Shown in pieces: positions 31,870 to 42,110 of a DNA stretch of 44,906 nt. Position 1 is the stretch's first letter; each line of letters opens with the position of its first letter. The stretch comes from CAYVQF01 sp964454015. GTDB taxonomy: Bacteria; Myxococcota_A; Bradymonadia; UBA4248. Made by a program: the position numbers and the translations under genes. The notes beneath the pieces were generated by a model, which saw only the letters and a list, made by a program, of their open reading frames with translations, did no database searches and was not told where the DNA came from. Location: NCBI GenBank assembly GCA_964454015.1, contig CAYVQF010000050.1, positions 1-44,906 of the forward strand, given 5' to 3'.

Positions 31870-32253
31870 TCAGGCGCGAAAGAGCAAACGTCCGAGGACG
31901 AGCCCGGCGAAGACCGCTCCCAAACCACAGACCAAGTTGGCCACCACGTTGGCCACGGCCAGCCGCAGGCTCTGCCCCTCGATCAGCGCCAAGGTCTCAT
32001 AGGAGAAGGTCGCATAGGTGGTAAAGGCACCGAGCAGCCCCGTCCCCAAGGCCACCTTCCACTCCCGCGAGAGGGTCTGGGTCTCGATGGTGGCCACCAT
32101 GAGCAGCCCCAGCAGCAGAGAACCCAAGACGTTCACGATGAAGGTGGCCCAGGGAAAGCGCGCCGTGGTCCACTGGGCCATGGCCAGCCCGATCCCGTAG
32201 CGCCCCATGGCGCCCAAGGCGCCAAAGAATCCAATCAAAGACAGCTCACGCAT
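31870..32253 (-). CDS. crcB: CrcB/FluC fluoride ion channel
   Basis: 127 residues, the family length. ATG 32253 has GAGGAG five bases upstream. Four transmembrane helices; conserved GALGAMGRYG (11-20), FIVNVLGSLLLG (38-49, with the pore Asn41), and TGLLGAFTTYATFSYE (71-86, with the family Thr/Phe/Ser track). FluC channels export F- as antiparallel dimers, and bacteria with one gene form homodimers. It lies 30 bases behind the first giant TPR gene, so it is probably cotranscribed with it. No fluoride riboswitch is seen directly upstream. Confidence 0.95.
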   Translation of the reverse strand: MRELSLIGFFGALGAMGRYGIGLAMAQWTTARFPWATFIVNVLGSLLLGLLMVATIETQTLSREWKVALGTGLLGAFTTYATFSYETLALIEGQSLRLAVANVVANLVCGLGAVFAGLVLGRLLFRA

Positions 32254-32283
32254 CTGCGCTCCTCGCCCCTCTCCCTGCACCCG

Positions 32284-35200
32284 CTAAGTTACGGCCACCC
32301 CCAGCTCGCGCCGCATGGCGCCATAGCGCTCACCCGTCAGGAAGAGCAACATGTCCTTCATCACCGCCACCACATCGTAGTGCCCGGCGTCGCCGTCGCG
32401 CGCGACCACCGTCAAGCCCGGGCGCGGATCGAAGAGGCTCACGATCCCCAGACGCAGGGTTGAAGCGATGAGCGCCTGTTGTTGGAGCAACAAAAAGTCC
32501 TTGGAGATGCAATCGGCCACCTCCATGGCGATGGGCAATAGGGCATCACACGAGCGACGCGAGGTGCCGCGCGCCACGGCATCACTGACGGCCTCGTCGA
32601 CAGCCAAAGTGAAAGTGCGCTGCGGCAGACAAGCGCGCAGCACGCCCACGACGGCCGCTTGGAAAACACCCTCCGTGGCGCCCGCATAGAAAGGCACCCC
32701 CATGGACATCCCGGCACAGCCATGGGCCACGCGCGCCATGGTTTCCGGCAACAGCAGCGGCTCAAAATCGCGTGCGTCGACCACGAAGACCGGCTCGTCA
32801 CCGGCCGATAGCTTCAGCATCTCCTCGCGTTCGGCCACGAGATAAACAGGCGGCAGCTCCATCCCATAAGCCTTGGCGATGGCACTGAGAAAGGCCATCT
32901 CTGGGCGCGCCCCCGTGGAGACGCGGCTGCGTTTGGCGCCTGACCCTTTAGGGCCCACCAAGTGGCGCAGGGCACGCCCGGTGCTCTCGTCGCTCAGCCG
33001 TAAGAGGTGGAGAAAGGCGCCGTGCAGGCGCTGCGAGAGCACGCCCTGACTCGCCTCGGCCGTCAGGGTGCGGCTCGGCAGACGTCGCCCCATTTGGCGC
33101 AGGGTGTGTTGGTAGAAGTGCTGCTCTTCTTCTTCGGCCGCGCCGACGAAGGACAGCACCGAGGCCAGGGTAAAGCGGCGATCCTGGTCACCCAGGTGCT
33201 GGGCCATTTTGTACATGGCGTGCAGGGGCCCGGGGCGAGAGACGTTGGCATGGAACAGGGCCGCGAACTCCTTGATGGATCGTTCGATGAAGGCCAGACG
33301 TCGCTCCGGCTGGGCCGCCAGGGCGCCCAAAAAGTCCTCCGTCACCGCGAGATCGAGCGGATCGACCTCACGCGCTGCCACCACGGCCTCTTCGGCGCAC
33401 GCCCAATCGTTGAGGCCTTCGCGGGCGATCTTGGCGATGTGCAACAACACCTCCTTGCGCCGCTGGGGCACGCGCTCGGCCTGGGCCCAGCGCTGGAGCA
33501 CGGCCACGGCGTCCCGCTCCTGCCCCAACTGCAACAGCGCCTCCGCCCACACGGAGAGGGCCTCGACGTGCTCGGGCTCTACGGCGCAGAGATCCGTCAA
33601 CACCCGCACCGCCGCTGCGAACTCGCCCATCTTGAGCGCCAAAATCTCGCCCATCTGGAAGAGGGTCCGCACCCGCAGACGGCGATCGTCACAGACCTTG
33701 AGCACCCCTTCGAGGGCGCGCAGCGCCTCTTTCCAGCGCTGTTTCTCGATGTGGATCTCAGCGATGACCCGATAGGAACGGACGAAGCTCGGGTCGAGGG
33801 CGATCACCGCCATGTGGGCCTGGATCGCCAGCGCGTCGTCATGGAGGCGGTCGTAGGCCAGCTCACCTGCTTTGAGCAGGAGGCGGCGACGCTCTTCCAC
33901 ATCCTCCAGACCACCGGCGCGGGTCAAGAGGACCGCGTAGAGGTCGCGCAGGCGCTCGTGGGTGCGGAGGATGTCTTGCACGGCGCGAAAGACATCCAAG
34001 TTCTTGGGGTCCATGGCCAGCGCCTGGCGCAGGACGCGCACCGCGCCGTCGATGTCCCCCATCTGGCGGCGGCGCACCTCGGCAGCCTGTAACAACAGGG
34101 CCACCCCTTTGCTCACGCTCGCCACGCCGGCCTCGGCCTCGAGGGCGTCAGCCAAGCGGCTGGCCTCGCCGCCCTCCCAGGCGACCAAGCGCAGCATCCG
34201 CAGCGAAGGGACATGTTGCGGGTAGAGGCGAAGCACCTCTTCCAGGGCGAGCCTGCTGCGGTCGTGCTGCCCGTGCTCGGCCAGCAGTCGGCCCAAGGCG
34301 GAGAGGTAGACCACCTGCTCGTCATCGGTGACGGCGCCACGCGCGCAGGCCCCCAGCGCCCTGGCGCCGCTCTCTGGATGTGGATCCCTGAGAAAATGGG
34401 CCTGAATCAGCGCCAACACCAAGGGATTTTGTGGCTGCAGCTCGGACAGCGGCCACAGCCCCTCCCACGCCGGCAGGTCCATGCCGCCGGCCACGGCCAA
34501 TATCTGGAGCAACAGCCCCAGGGCACCGGCCTCAGCCGCCGGCAGGCGCTCCCGCAGATGCTGCCAGGCCAAGGGCAAGGCGTCCCAGCGCCCCTCATCC
34601 CACGCCCGCCGCAGCCACCACCACAGGACGTTGGTAGGCAGCTCGGCCAGCCAGGGGTCGAGGGCAGTGGAAGGGACCTGGGTGCCCAGGGCCATGAGGC
34701 GCTCGGACCACACCCCGCGTTCGACGTGGCTGCTCTCGCTGCGCAGGCGCTCCAACCAGGTGGCCTGGACCTCGTCACTGCAGCCAAGGTGCAGGCTCAT
34801 GCGCTCCCACGCGTGCAAGGAGGCGCGCTGCTGCGGGGCCAGTGACACGGCCCAGCCGTAAGCGTCACGGGCAGCCTCGAGCTCCCCCCCCCCCTCGAGG
34901 ACACGGCCCAGATCGTGCAACAGCACGCTCTGCGCCGCCGGATCATCCAAGGCCGCCAAGACCGACTCCATGGCCACTTGCGCCATGTGCCGCGCATGAC
35001 TCGGGCAGCGATGCACGGCGCGCACGAAGAGGGCAGCGCAGTCTAGACCTGGGGCAGAGGCCTGCAACAAGGCGAACCAAGCGTCGCGAGCCCCTTCGGC
35101 GTCCAGCCCCTCGCGCAACAGAGACGCGAAAGCGCGGCACCACGCCGCGTGCGCCGCCGCGCCACCCTCCGCTGCCGCATCGAGCAGCGCCACCAGCGCC

Positions 35201-36615
35201 TGCTTGTCGTCGGCCGCCGCCAATAAGCAGGCCCGGGTGCAGAGCGTCAGCGGGTCGCCGTCTTCCGGGCGCAGCAGGGCCAGCGCCTCGCGCACGGACC
35301 CCATGCGAAAGGCCAATAGCTGCGCTGCGTCGCGCCGCAACAACGCCGCGCGCAGCGGGTCCACCACCTCGACGAGCTCAGCCTCGGCCTGACGCAGATC
35401 CACCAAGGCCGGAAAACGGCGAGCGCCAGCCAAGAGGGCGCCGAGGCGCAGGTAGGCATAGGCGTCCCAACAATCCCAGGTGATGGCCTCTTGCCAGGCC
35501 TCGATGGCTTCATCCGTGCGCCCCAGGTGGGTCAAGAGATCAGCCACCCGCCCCAGCGCCCGCCCCGCCAGCCCCGTGCTCTCCTGGCGCAGGAACCAGC
35601 GCAACAAGGCCAGCTCCTCTTCGCTCCGCCCCGTCTCGGCGAGCAACTCCCATAGGGCCACGAAGGGACACAGTGGCCCCAGGCCGGGGACGTAGCCCAT
35701 GCGCTGCAAGGCCTCGCGCAGCAAGGCCTCGGCGCCACCCAGGTCACCAGCGAGGACGTAGTGGCGCCCCACGAGCACCGCCAGCCGGGGGAAATCCTGC
35801 TGCTGCGCCAGGTGCGCGCCGCAACCCAACTGCGCGCTCACATCCGCGCGCTGATAGGCCAGCAACTCCGCGGCGACCAAGGCGCTGCTGCTCTGCGGCG
35901 CCCAGGTCAGCGCCTCGCCGAGGGTCTCGGCCGCCGCAGCACAGACGCCAAGCTCTTCCGCCACCAGGGTCAACCAACGCGCCTTCTCCTCGCCGCTGCT
36001 CAGCGCCGCACAGGCAGCCATCAAGCGCCGCGCGACCTCGGCGCTGGCCTCGAAAACACAATCCCGGGCCAGCAACAGGGCGTCGGCCAGCGCCGCCCCC
36101 ATCTGCGGCAAGGCCGCCTCCAAGATCCCGCAAGCCTGATCGTAGTCACCGAGACGCACCGCATAAAGACGCGCCGCCTCCAGCCTACAGCGCGCCCCCA
36201 GCTCGGCCTCCGGGGCGCTGCGGCCGGCGCGCAGCCAAGCGCCAGCGGCCAAGGCCCACTGCTCCCGAGCGCCGTGCAAGCGCGCGGCGGCCTGGGCCAC
36301 GTAAAAGGACTCGGGGTAAGCCGCCTCGGCCGCAGCCACCGACTCCAGGGCGACCGGATCATCATCGGCGGCGCAGGCCGGCGTCACCACCGCCGCCAAA
36401 GACACCCGCGCCGCCTCCAGAGCTGCGGCGAAGAGGCCATCCACCGGGGGCAGGTCTACCTCCTCGGCGCTGAAGCGCTGCGGCGTGCCCCCGAAGCACC
36501 CCTCGCGCCACGGAGTCGACGCCCTCAGGGAGGCCGGCACGTCTTGGCCCGACGCCGCGTCCATGGCCGCGCACAGCTCATCCAGGGTCTCAGGCGCAAA
36601 AATCCAGGCGGTCAT
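32284..36615 (-). CDS. Giant TPR-repeat protein with shared C-terminal domain (first paralogue)
   Basis: 1443 residues with no signal peptide, so probably cytoplasmic. Almost the whole length from about 60 to 1190 is helical-repeat sequence with TPR features: A-x-x-W-x-x-A pairs, G-Y/L spacing, e.g. GRTDEAIEAWQEAITWDCWD and GDIDGAVRVLRQALAMDPKN. From about 1240 a distinct C-terminal domain begins (AIAKAYGMELPPVYLVAERE, continuing to ELGVAVT). The same pattern occurs at the end of the neighbouring 1785-residue protein, so the two are paralogues. Its start lies only six bases after the neighbour's stop. TPR arrays are protein-binding scaffolds; the partner is unknown. crcB follows after 30 bases. 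Confidence 0.8.
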   Translation of the reverse strand: MTAWIFAPETLDELCAAMDAASGQDVPASLRASTPWREGCFGGTPQRFSAEEVDLPPVDGLFAAALEAARVSLAAVVTPACAADDDPVALESVAAAEAAYPESFYVAQAAARLHGAREQWALAAGAWLRAGRSAPEAELGARCRLEAARLYAVRLGDYDQACGILEAALPQMGAALADALLLARDCVFEASAEVARRLMAACAALSSGEEKARWLTLVAEELGVCAAAAETLGEALTWAPQSSSALVAAELLAYQRADVSAQLGCGAHLAQQQDFPRLAVLVGRHYVLAGDLGGAEALLREALQRMGYVPGLGPLCPFVALWELLAETGRSEEELALLRWFLRQESTGLAGRALGRVADLLTHLGRTDEAIEAWQEAITWDCWDAYAYLRLGALLAGARRFPALVDLRQAEAELVEVVDPLRAALLRRDAAQLLAFRMGSVREALALLRPEDGDPLTLCTRACLLAAADDKQALVALLDAAAEGGAAAHAAWCRAFASLLREGLDAEGARDAWFALLQASAPGLDCAALFVRAVHRCPSHARHMAQVAMESVLAALDDPAAQSVLLHDLGRVLEGGGELEAARDAYGWAVSLAPQQRASLHAWERMSLHLGCSDEVQATWLERLRSESSHVERGVWSERLMALGTQVPSTALDPWLAELPTNVLWWWLRRAWDEGRWDALPLAWQHLRERLPAAEAGALGLLLQILAVAGGMDLPAWEGLWPLSELQPQNPLVLALIQAHFLRDPHPESGARALGACARGAVTDDEQVVYLSALGRLLAEHGQHDRSRLALEEVLRLYPQHVPSLRMLRLVAWEGGEASRLADALEAEAGVASVSKGVALLLQAAEVRRRQMGDIDGAVRVLRQALAMDPKNLDVFRAVQDILRTHERLRDLYAVLLTRAGGLEDVEERRRLLLKAGELAYDRLHDDALAIQAHMAVIALDPSFVRSYRVIAEIHIEKQRWKEALRALEGVLKVCDDRRLRVRTLFQMGEILALKMGEFAAAVRVLTDLCAVEPEHVEALSVWAEALLQLGQERDAVAVLQRWAQAERVPQRRKEVLLHIAKIAREGLNDWACAEEAVVAAREVDPLDLAVTEDFLGALAAQPERRLAFIERSIKEFAALFHANVSRPGPLHAMYKMAQHLGDQDRRFTLASVLSFVGAAEEEEQHFYQHTLRQMGRRLPSRTLTAEASQGVLSQRLHGAFLHLLRLSDESTGRALRHLVGPKGSGAKRSRVSTGARPEMAFLSAIAKAYGMELPPVYLVAEREEMLKLSAGDEPVFVVDARDFEPLLLPETMARVAHGCAGMSMGVPFYAGATEGVFQAAVVGVLRACLPQRTFTLAVDEAVSDAVARGTSRRSCDALLPIAMEVADCISKDFLLLQQQALIASTLRLGIVSLFDPRPGLTVVARDGDAGHYDVVAVMKDMLLFLTGERYGAMRRELGVAVT

Positions 36616-36621
36616 GGACTC

Positions 36622-39600
36622 TCATCTTCCTCGCTGCTTGGGGGTGGATCCAGCGCCGTAGAGACGTTCCCACAGCAGAACGAAATCGTCGGACAACAAA
36701 AAGGACAAGATCTCGCCATAGGTCTCGGCGTCGCCCTCAGGCGGCCACGCCGCCGCGCCATCCGCGCCCGTGGCGCTCTCATCACGCCACGGCACTTCCT
36801 GGCCCAGAAGCACGGCGCTGCGCCACGAGCAGCGGCGCAGCCCGCGCAGCCACGCGCCGAAGTCGAAGCCCTCGGCAGCCATCGCCTCCACACAGTGACG
36901 AAGCTCGCGGCGACGGCGCGGCGGTACCATATTGGCCGCCGCCTCGCCGAGCTGCCAGAAAGCGTCCTTGCCCCCCGCGCCCGCGGTCCAGCTCAGCTCG
37001 AAATCGGGGAAGAGGGCCATGATCAGCCCCCGCATGAGGCTCTCGGCCTGGGCCGGCTCGAGATCGGTCAGGGCCTGCTTGCCGTCGCGCATCCCTTCCA
37101 AGGCAAAGGCCAAAGCGAAGCGCAGGGCGGGAGACCGGGCCACCAACGCCGGGGCGCTCTCTTCACCTACCACGATCCCGCTCTCCTCGCCGAGGACGCT
37201 GCGCACGCCCGCCCCTGGCTGAACGTACAGGCGCGGTGGCGCCATCCCCAGCGCGGCAGCAACCTTCTCCACCTCCACCTGGAGGGACGCCCAAGTGTTC
37301 GAGCCGGAGATCAAGGTCGCTGGCGGCACCAGGCCCGCGACCCCGGGGCCACAGGCGCGAGCAATGGCCCAGGAGACTTTGCCGAGAAAGGACAGCATGG
37401 CGCCACGGGCCGCCGGATCGAGGAGACGCTCCTGGACGTCCGTCGCGTGCAAACAGGATATGGACAGGGGACCGGCCACCTGCGACGAGGCGCTCAATGG
37501 CGCGCGGGCGGCCTTCAGCAACAGCCTGGCCCGTGGATCGTCGCCGCGCTCCAGCATGAGCAAGACCGCGACCCGCTTGTGCAGGGCCACGTCCCACCAC
37601 CGCTCTCGCAGTGGCGCGCTCTGGGCGCGCCGCAACGCCGCCCAACGCGCGGGCGCGACGTTGACTTCAGCGCCAGCCGCCGCGCCCGTGTGCCGCAGCG
37701 CCTCGATGATGAGCTCCGTCGCCGCGTCATCGTCGCCGTCCACTTCGAGCAGGGCCGTGGCCTGGCGCAAGACCTCCTGCCACGCGCCGTGGGCCCGCGC
37801 CGCTGCGGCCAGGGCGAGGGCTGCGCTGCGCCTGAGATCGGGCGTCGGCGCGCTGCGACAGACCTCTTCCCACAGCGCGCGCGCCTCGTCATGGCGCCCC
37901 AAGCCCTGGAGGGTCTCCGCTTGGGCCAACATCACCGGCCAGTCGTCCTGGCGCAGACGCAACAACTCGCTGTAGTGGGCCAGGGCGCGCTCGGGCTTGC
38001 CCGCTGGACCGCGCCACAGATCGGCCGCCTGCAGCGAGGTCTCGCGCACCGCTTCGGGCGCGACGATGTGCACCAACAAGCGCTCCAGAGCCGCGGCAGC
38101 GTGCGCGTAGCGCCCCTGCCCCACCTCCAGCGCCGCCAGAGCCCGCAGAGAGGTCTCGTCCTCTGGCGCGCTGCGCAGCATGGCCTCGCGGGCCGTCGCC
38201 AGCAACTCGGGATAGGGCGCCAAGCACCCACTCGCCACCAAGCGCCCCAAGAGGCGGGCGCGCTCCCGCGCGTCGCCCTCCCCTGCGACGTCGATGAGCT
38301 GCCCCAAGAGGTGCGGCAGCATGGGCGCGTTGGCGGCGTCAACGCCACTCAGCAGCGCCCCGAGCTCCGCATCGTCGGCGTCGCCCAGCAACCGCACCCA
38401 CAACGACACCACGCGCTCCCAGTCCTGGGCTTGCCAAGCGAAGCCCACCGCCGCCTGCAAGATCCGCCGCTGCAGGGGCGACGGCGGCAAGTGCGCCGCC
38501 AGCGCCTGCGCCTGCGTCAGGGCGCCCGCGTGGTCCCCTTGGGCCACCAGCACGCGCAGCAGGGCCAGCGCCGCGGGCCACAGCCCCGGGCAGCGATGCA
38601 GCGCCTCCCCATAGGCCGCTTTGGCGGCCTCCCACGCTTGCGCCGCCTCGTAGAGGTGGCCCAAGGCGACGGCGTCCTCGATGGCGTCATCGCCATCCTG
38701 GGCCCGGACGCGCTCGAAGAGCGCGACATAGGCGTCCACCTCGTCCGGCGCCGGCGGCTTGGCGCGCAGGAGCTGGCGCACCTTGGCCGCTTCCCAACCC
38801 GCGGCGTACAGCCCTTGGACATCGGCAAGGGTCATAGCCTCACCGGCCAAGACGCGGCAAGCGACGGCGCGGCGGTCGTAGGCCAGAGCCACGGTCCCCT
38901 GGCTCATGGCCGCTAGATTTTGGTAGGCCACGGCCGCCGCGCCGTAAGCCTCCTGGCGCCAGCAGTTCTCGGCCAGCGCCAAGTGCACCGTCGCGTCCTC
39001 ACAGCCTGCGGCCACCAGAGCCTCCCAATCGGCACGCGCGACGGCGTCTTCGCGGCGCAGCTCGGCCCAGAGGGCGCGCTCCCGGCGAAGAGTGTGGCTC
39101 AGCCACGACGGCGCACCGGCGTCGATACAGCGCGTCACAGCCGCTTGGAAACGCGGCCAGTCGCCAGCCCGCAAGCAGCCTTCGAGGTGCACCTGCCAGG
39201 CGCTCCACGCCGTGGGATCGCACGCGATGGCCCGTTGCCACGCCGCCGCCGCGACGGCCTCCTGCCCCTCCTGGCTCTCGGCCAAGCGGGCCACGCGCTG
39301 GTGAAAGACGCTGGCCGCCGGCCCCTCGACCCAATCGGCACTTTCCAGCAACAGGGCCGTCAACGCCTCGAGGTCCCGCTCCTCCCGGTAGACCTCCTCC
39401 AGGGCTTCCGCTGCGGGCCACCAAGCCGGGTCCACGGCCCGTGCGGCCTCGAAGCAGGCCCGCGCCCGGGTGTTGTCGTGCAGCACCAGCCGGCAGATCA
39501 TCCCCCCTTGGAAGAGCGCATGGCGGCGCAGCGCTACTGCACCCCCGCGCAACGCGCGCGCCGCCTCCACCACGGCGCTCCAGTCGCGCCGCGTGAGGTA

Positions 39601-41979
39601 GAAGTGGCGGCTCAACCACCACAGGCTCTCGGCGTCGCTGCCCTCCCCCTGGAGCGCAACCAGGGCCGCGCCAAAGCCCTGGTCCGCCGCTTTGCCGACC
39701 CAGGCGCTCCACCACAGGCGCCACTGATAGATCTCCCGTTGCAACTCTGGCGCGGCGATGTGGGGCCCAGCACTGTCGATGACGGCCACGGCGTCGCTGA
39801 GGCAGGATGGCTCGCCCTGGGCGCGCCACAAGCGCCCGTAGAGGCGCAGCAGCGCGCGCAAGCCCTGAGGATCCGTAGGGTCCAGCTCGAGGTAGCGCAG
39901 ACAATGGCCGAGGGCCGCTGCGTCGTCTCCGCGCGCGCGTTCCATGAGCTGCACGGCTTTCCACCAAGCGGTGCTGCTGACCAAGCGATCCGTCGTCGCC
40001 GCGCCTTGACCAGCACAGGCCGCCGCGAGCTCGCCGTAGGCACCGCTCTGCACGGCGGTGCGCTCCATGCCAAAGAAGAGGGCCCGCGACTCGAAGGCAT
40101 CCTGTGGCTGCCCGGCGGCATAGACGGCGTAGGCCACGTCGGGCGCCGCCCCCATGCTCTCCAGGAGATCGCCCCGCAACAGAGACGCATTGCTGACCAA
40201 GGCCCCGAGCAGATTCGGCACCCCCGCCTCGACGCACCCATCCACCAGCTCGACGAAGTCCTCCCACGCCCGCCGGCGCAACAACAACACGGCGCGGACC
40301 AAGCTGGCTGCCCAGGCGATGCGCGGCTCACCTTGGGCCAAGGCCAGGGCTTCCTCGGCGTCCGCCAAGTTGCGCGCGTTGCTGCTGGCCAACCACAGCC
40401 CGTGGTCCAGCGCCCAAAACCAGCGCCCATGCCCTAATGACGCATTCCCCTGGAGCGCAGCATAGGCCGCACTGGCACCCTGATGGTCACCATTGCGTCG
40501 CGCGCACTGCATCCGCGTCCACAGCAGCAGCGGCTGCTGCCCTTCGATGGTCAAGCCATCGTCCAGGGCCGCGACCACCCGCGCCGCGTCGCCCCGCTCG
40601 CCGTGCAGCTCGGCTAAACGCAGGAAGAGCGCCGCGAGGCCGCTGCGCAGCCGCGCCTGCTCGTGCCCGTCCAGCCCAGGGCTCTGGCCCAGGGCCACCC
40701 AGCGCGCCACTTGGGCCCGGCACACGTCGATCTCCAGCGCCACGGCACCAGCGCGCCACGCCAGGGGCTGCAGTGCCAGCGGGAAGGCACCGTGGCGCGG
40801 CCCGCTCAGCAAGTGTTCGGCGTGTTGCACCGCGCTGGCCACGTCGCCCCCATGCCACACGGCCAACACCCAATCCAAAGCCAACGCCGTGGCCAGCGGC
40901 CCATCGTGGCGCGCGATGATGCGCTGCAGTGCCCACAGCCACTGCGCCCCATCGCCCTGGCGCGCCCCCATCCACAGGGCCAGCAAGTGGGGCAAGCGGC
41001 CATCGTTGCCAGCGGCCAAGGCAGCGTCACAGAGCGCGTTGAGAGCAGCAGGCGCGCCCTCACCATCGTACCAGCGCAGGGTCAGAGAGAGGGCCTGCAG
41101 GGTCCACCAGGGCTCCCCAGGTCCGATGGTATTTGGAACGCGCCGCAAATAGGCCGCCGCATAACGACGCCACCACCACCGCAACGCTTGGGCGTCACCC
41201 TCGGCCAGCGCCGCGGCGACGAGGTCCTGATAGGCCGGTAAAAAGCTCTCGTCATAGGCGATCAGCGCCTCGGCCACCAAATGGGCCTCGCGCCCGTGCT
41301 CTGGCGTGCGCGCCTGGCGCAAAGATGCGACGACGGCATAGGCCAGATGCAGCAGCGTCCGGCTGTCCAGGCGCGCCGGATCCAGGTCTTCGACCAAAGT
41401 CTGGCGCAATTGCGCCGAAGTGCTCCCCTCGTGCGTGCCCTGGGGCATGGCCCCGGCCCGACGCAGCAGGGTCACCAAATGGGCCAGCGCCTGGGCCGGG
41501 GCGACGCTCTCCTCGATCTCCCAGGCCTCCAGGGCCAGCGCCTCCACCGACGGCGTCCCGGCCACCTCCAACAACTCCGACAGCGGCTCCAGATCACTCT
41601 CGTTCAGCTCCAGCTCCTCGCTGTCCCCGACAGGCCCGGCCGCCGTGGCCGACGGCATCGCCGGCCAAGAGCGCTGAGAGAGGTCCACCGCCTCCAAGGG
41701 CGCCGCCGACCCCGACACCACCGCCGCAAAGGCCGGTGATGACGGCGCGCCATGGAGATCCACCGCCCGCAGATCATCGCTGAGCCAAGCGCTGTCATCG
41801 CTGCCGCCGGCCACATCAGCACGCGCCAGGGACGCGGAAGAGCGCACCCGCCCACGATCCCCAGCGCCCAGGCGCGCCAAGGGCGGCGCCGCGCCGCGCC
41901 GCGGCGCAAGCCCGGGCTGAGTCTCCTCGCTGAGAGCTTGACCTTCGTCGCGCCCTTGGCCGTCGTTGTCCTTGCCCAT
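36622..41979 (-). CDS. Giant TPR-repeat protein with shared C-terminal domain (second paralogue)
   Basis: 1785 residues. ATG 41979 has AGGG seven bases upstream; an upstream ATG at 42060 has no ribosome site. Residues 1-140 are low-complexity, polar and acidic (SEELELNESDLEPLSELLEV at the end). TPR-type helical repeats fill most of about 150-1480: LYEAAQAWEAAKAAYGEALH, GQGRYAHAAAALERLLVHIV, PERALAHYSELLRLRQDDWP. The C-terminal domain (about 1565-1750; KVAAALGMAPPRLYVQPGAG) resembles that of the 1443-residue neighbour: a small residue, LGM or YGM, P-P, then [LV]-Y-[LV]. No export signal is visible. The gene is divergent from cheB and starts a unit continuing into the other TPR gene and crcB. 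Function unknown. Confidence 0.8.
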   Translation of the reverse strand: MGKDNDGQGRDEGQALSEETQPGLAPRRGAAPPLARLGAGDRGRVRSSASLARADVAGGSDDSAWLSDDLRAVDLHGAPSSPAFAAVVSGSAAPLEAVDLSQRSWPAMPSATAAGPVGDSEELELNESDLEPLSELLEVAGTPSVEALALEAWEIEESVAPAQALAHLVTLLRRAGAMPQGTHEGSTSAQLRQTLVEDLDPARLDSRTLLHLAYAVVASLRQARTPEHGREAHLVAEALIAYDESFLPAYQDLVAAALAEGDAQALRWWWRRYAAAYLRRVPNTIGPGEPWWTLQALSLTLRWYDGEGAPAALNALCDAALAAGNDGRLPHLLALWMGARQGDGAQWLWALQRIIARHDGPLATALALDWVLAVWHGGDVASAVQHAEHLLSGPRHGAFPLALQPLAWRAGAVALEIDVCRAQVARWVALGQSPGLDGHEQARLRSGLAALFLRLAELHGERGDAARVVAALDDGLTIEGQQPLLLWTRMQCARRNGDHQGASAAYAALQGNASLGHGRWFWALDHGLWLASSNARNLADAEEALALAQGEPRIAWAASLVRAVLLLRRRAWEDFVELVDGCVEAGVPNLLGALVSNASLLRGDLLESMGAAPDVAYAVYAAGQPQDAFESRALFFGMERTAVQSGAYGELAAACAGQGAATTDRLVSSTAWWKAVQLMERARGDDAAALGHCLRYLELDPTDPQGLRALLRLYGRLWRAQGEPSCLSDAVAVIDSAGPHIAAPELQREIYQWRLWWSAWVGKAADQGFGAALVALQGEGSDAESLWWLSRHFYLTRRDWSAVVEAARALRGGAVALRRHALFQGGMICRLVLHDNTRARACFEAARAVDPAWWPAAEALEEVYREERDLEALTALLLESADWVEGPAASVFHQRVARLAESQEGQEAVAAAAWQRAIACDPTAWSAWQVHLEGCLRAGDWPRFQAAVTRCIDAGAPSWLSHTLRRERALWAELRREDAVARADWEALVAAGCEDATVHLALAENCWRQEAYGAAAVAYQNLAAMSQGTVALAYDRRAVACRVLAGEAMTLADVQGLYAAGWEAAKVRQLLRAKPPAPDEVDAYVALFERVRAQDGDDAIEDAVALGHLYEAAQAWEAAKAAYGEALHRCPGLWPAALALLRVLVAQGDHAGALTQAQALAAHLPPSPLQRRILQAAVGFAWQAQDWERVVSLWVRLLGDADDAELGALLSGVDAANAPMLPHLLGQLIDVAGEGDARERARLLGRLVASGCLAPYPELLATAREAMLRSAPEDETSLRALAALEVGQGRYAHAAAALERLLVHIVAPEAVRETSLQAADLWRGPAGKPERALAHYSELLRLRQDDWPVMLAQAETLQGLGRHDEARALWEEVCRSAPTPDLRRSAALALAAAARAHGAWQEVLRQATALLEVDGDDDAATELIIEALRHTGAAAGAEVNVAPARWAALRRAQSAPLRERWWDVALHKRVAVLLMLERGDDPRARLLLKAARAPLSASSQVAGPLSISCLHATDVQERLLDPAARGAMLSFLGKVSWAIARACGPGVAGLVPPATLISGSNTWASLQVEVEKVAAALGMAPPRLYVQPGAGVRSVLGEESGIVVGEESAPALVARSPALRFALAFALEGMRDGKQALTDLEPAQAESLMRGLIMALFPDFELSWTAGAGGKDAFWQLGEAAANMVPPRRRRELRHCVEAMAAEGFDFGAWLRGLRRCSWRSAVLLGQEVPWRDESATGADGAAAWPPEGDAETYGEILSFLLSDDFVLLWERLYGAGSTPKQRGR

Positions 41980-42110
41980 CTCGCGCCCTGTCTCTCCCGT
42001 CCGCCGCCCCTGCCCCGAGAACGGCCCCCATGACCGACGGCGCAAGAAGGTCCACATCATAGACCAATTCGCCCGCGCTGCGCAGCTTTCCTGAGAAGTG
42101 GGCGAACAAC

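Noticed and set aside
32254..32283. A fluoride riboswitch in front of crcB
   Set aside because: Only 30 bases separate the TPR stop from the crcB start, too few for that element.
36616..36621. A possible split of one TPR gene into two by a mutation
   Set aside because: Each protein has its own complete C-terminal domain, a ribosome site and start, and a six-base gap typical of an operon.
35761..38916. A 1051-codon open frame on the plus strand
   Set aside because: It runs antisense to the two TPR genes, is Arg/Gln/Pro-rich and has no domain. High GC in third positions explains the missing stops.
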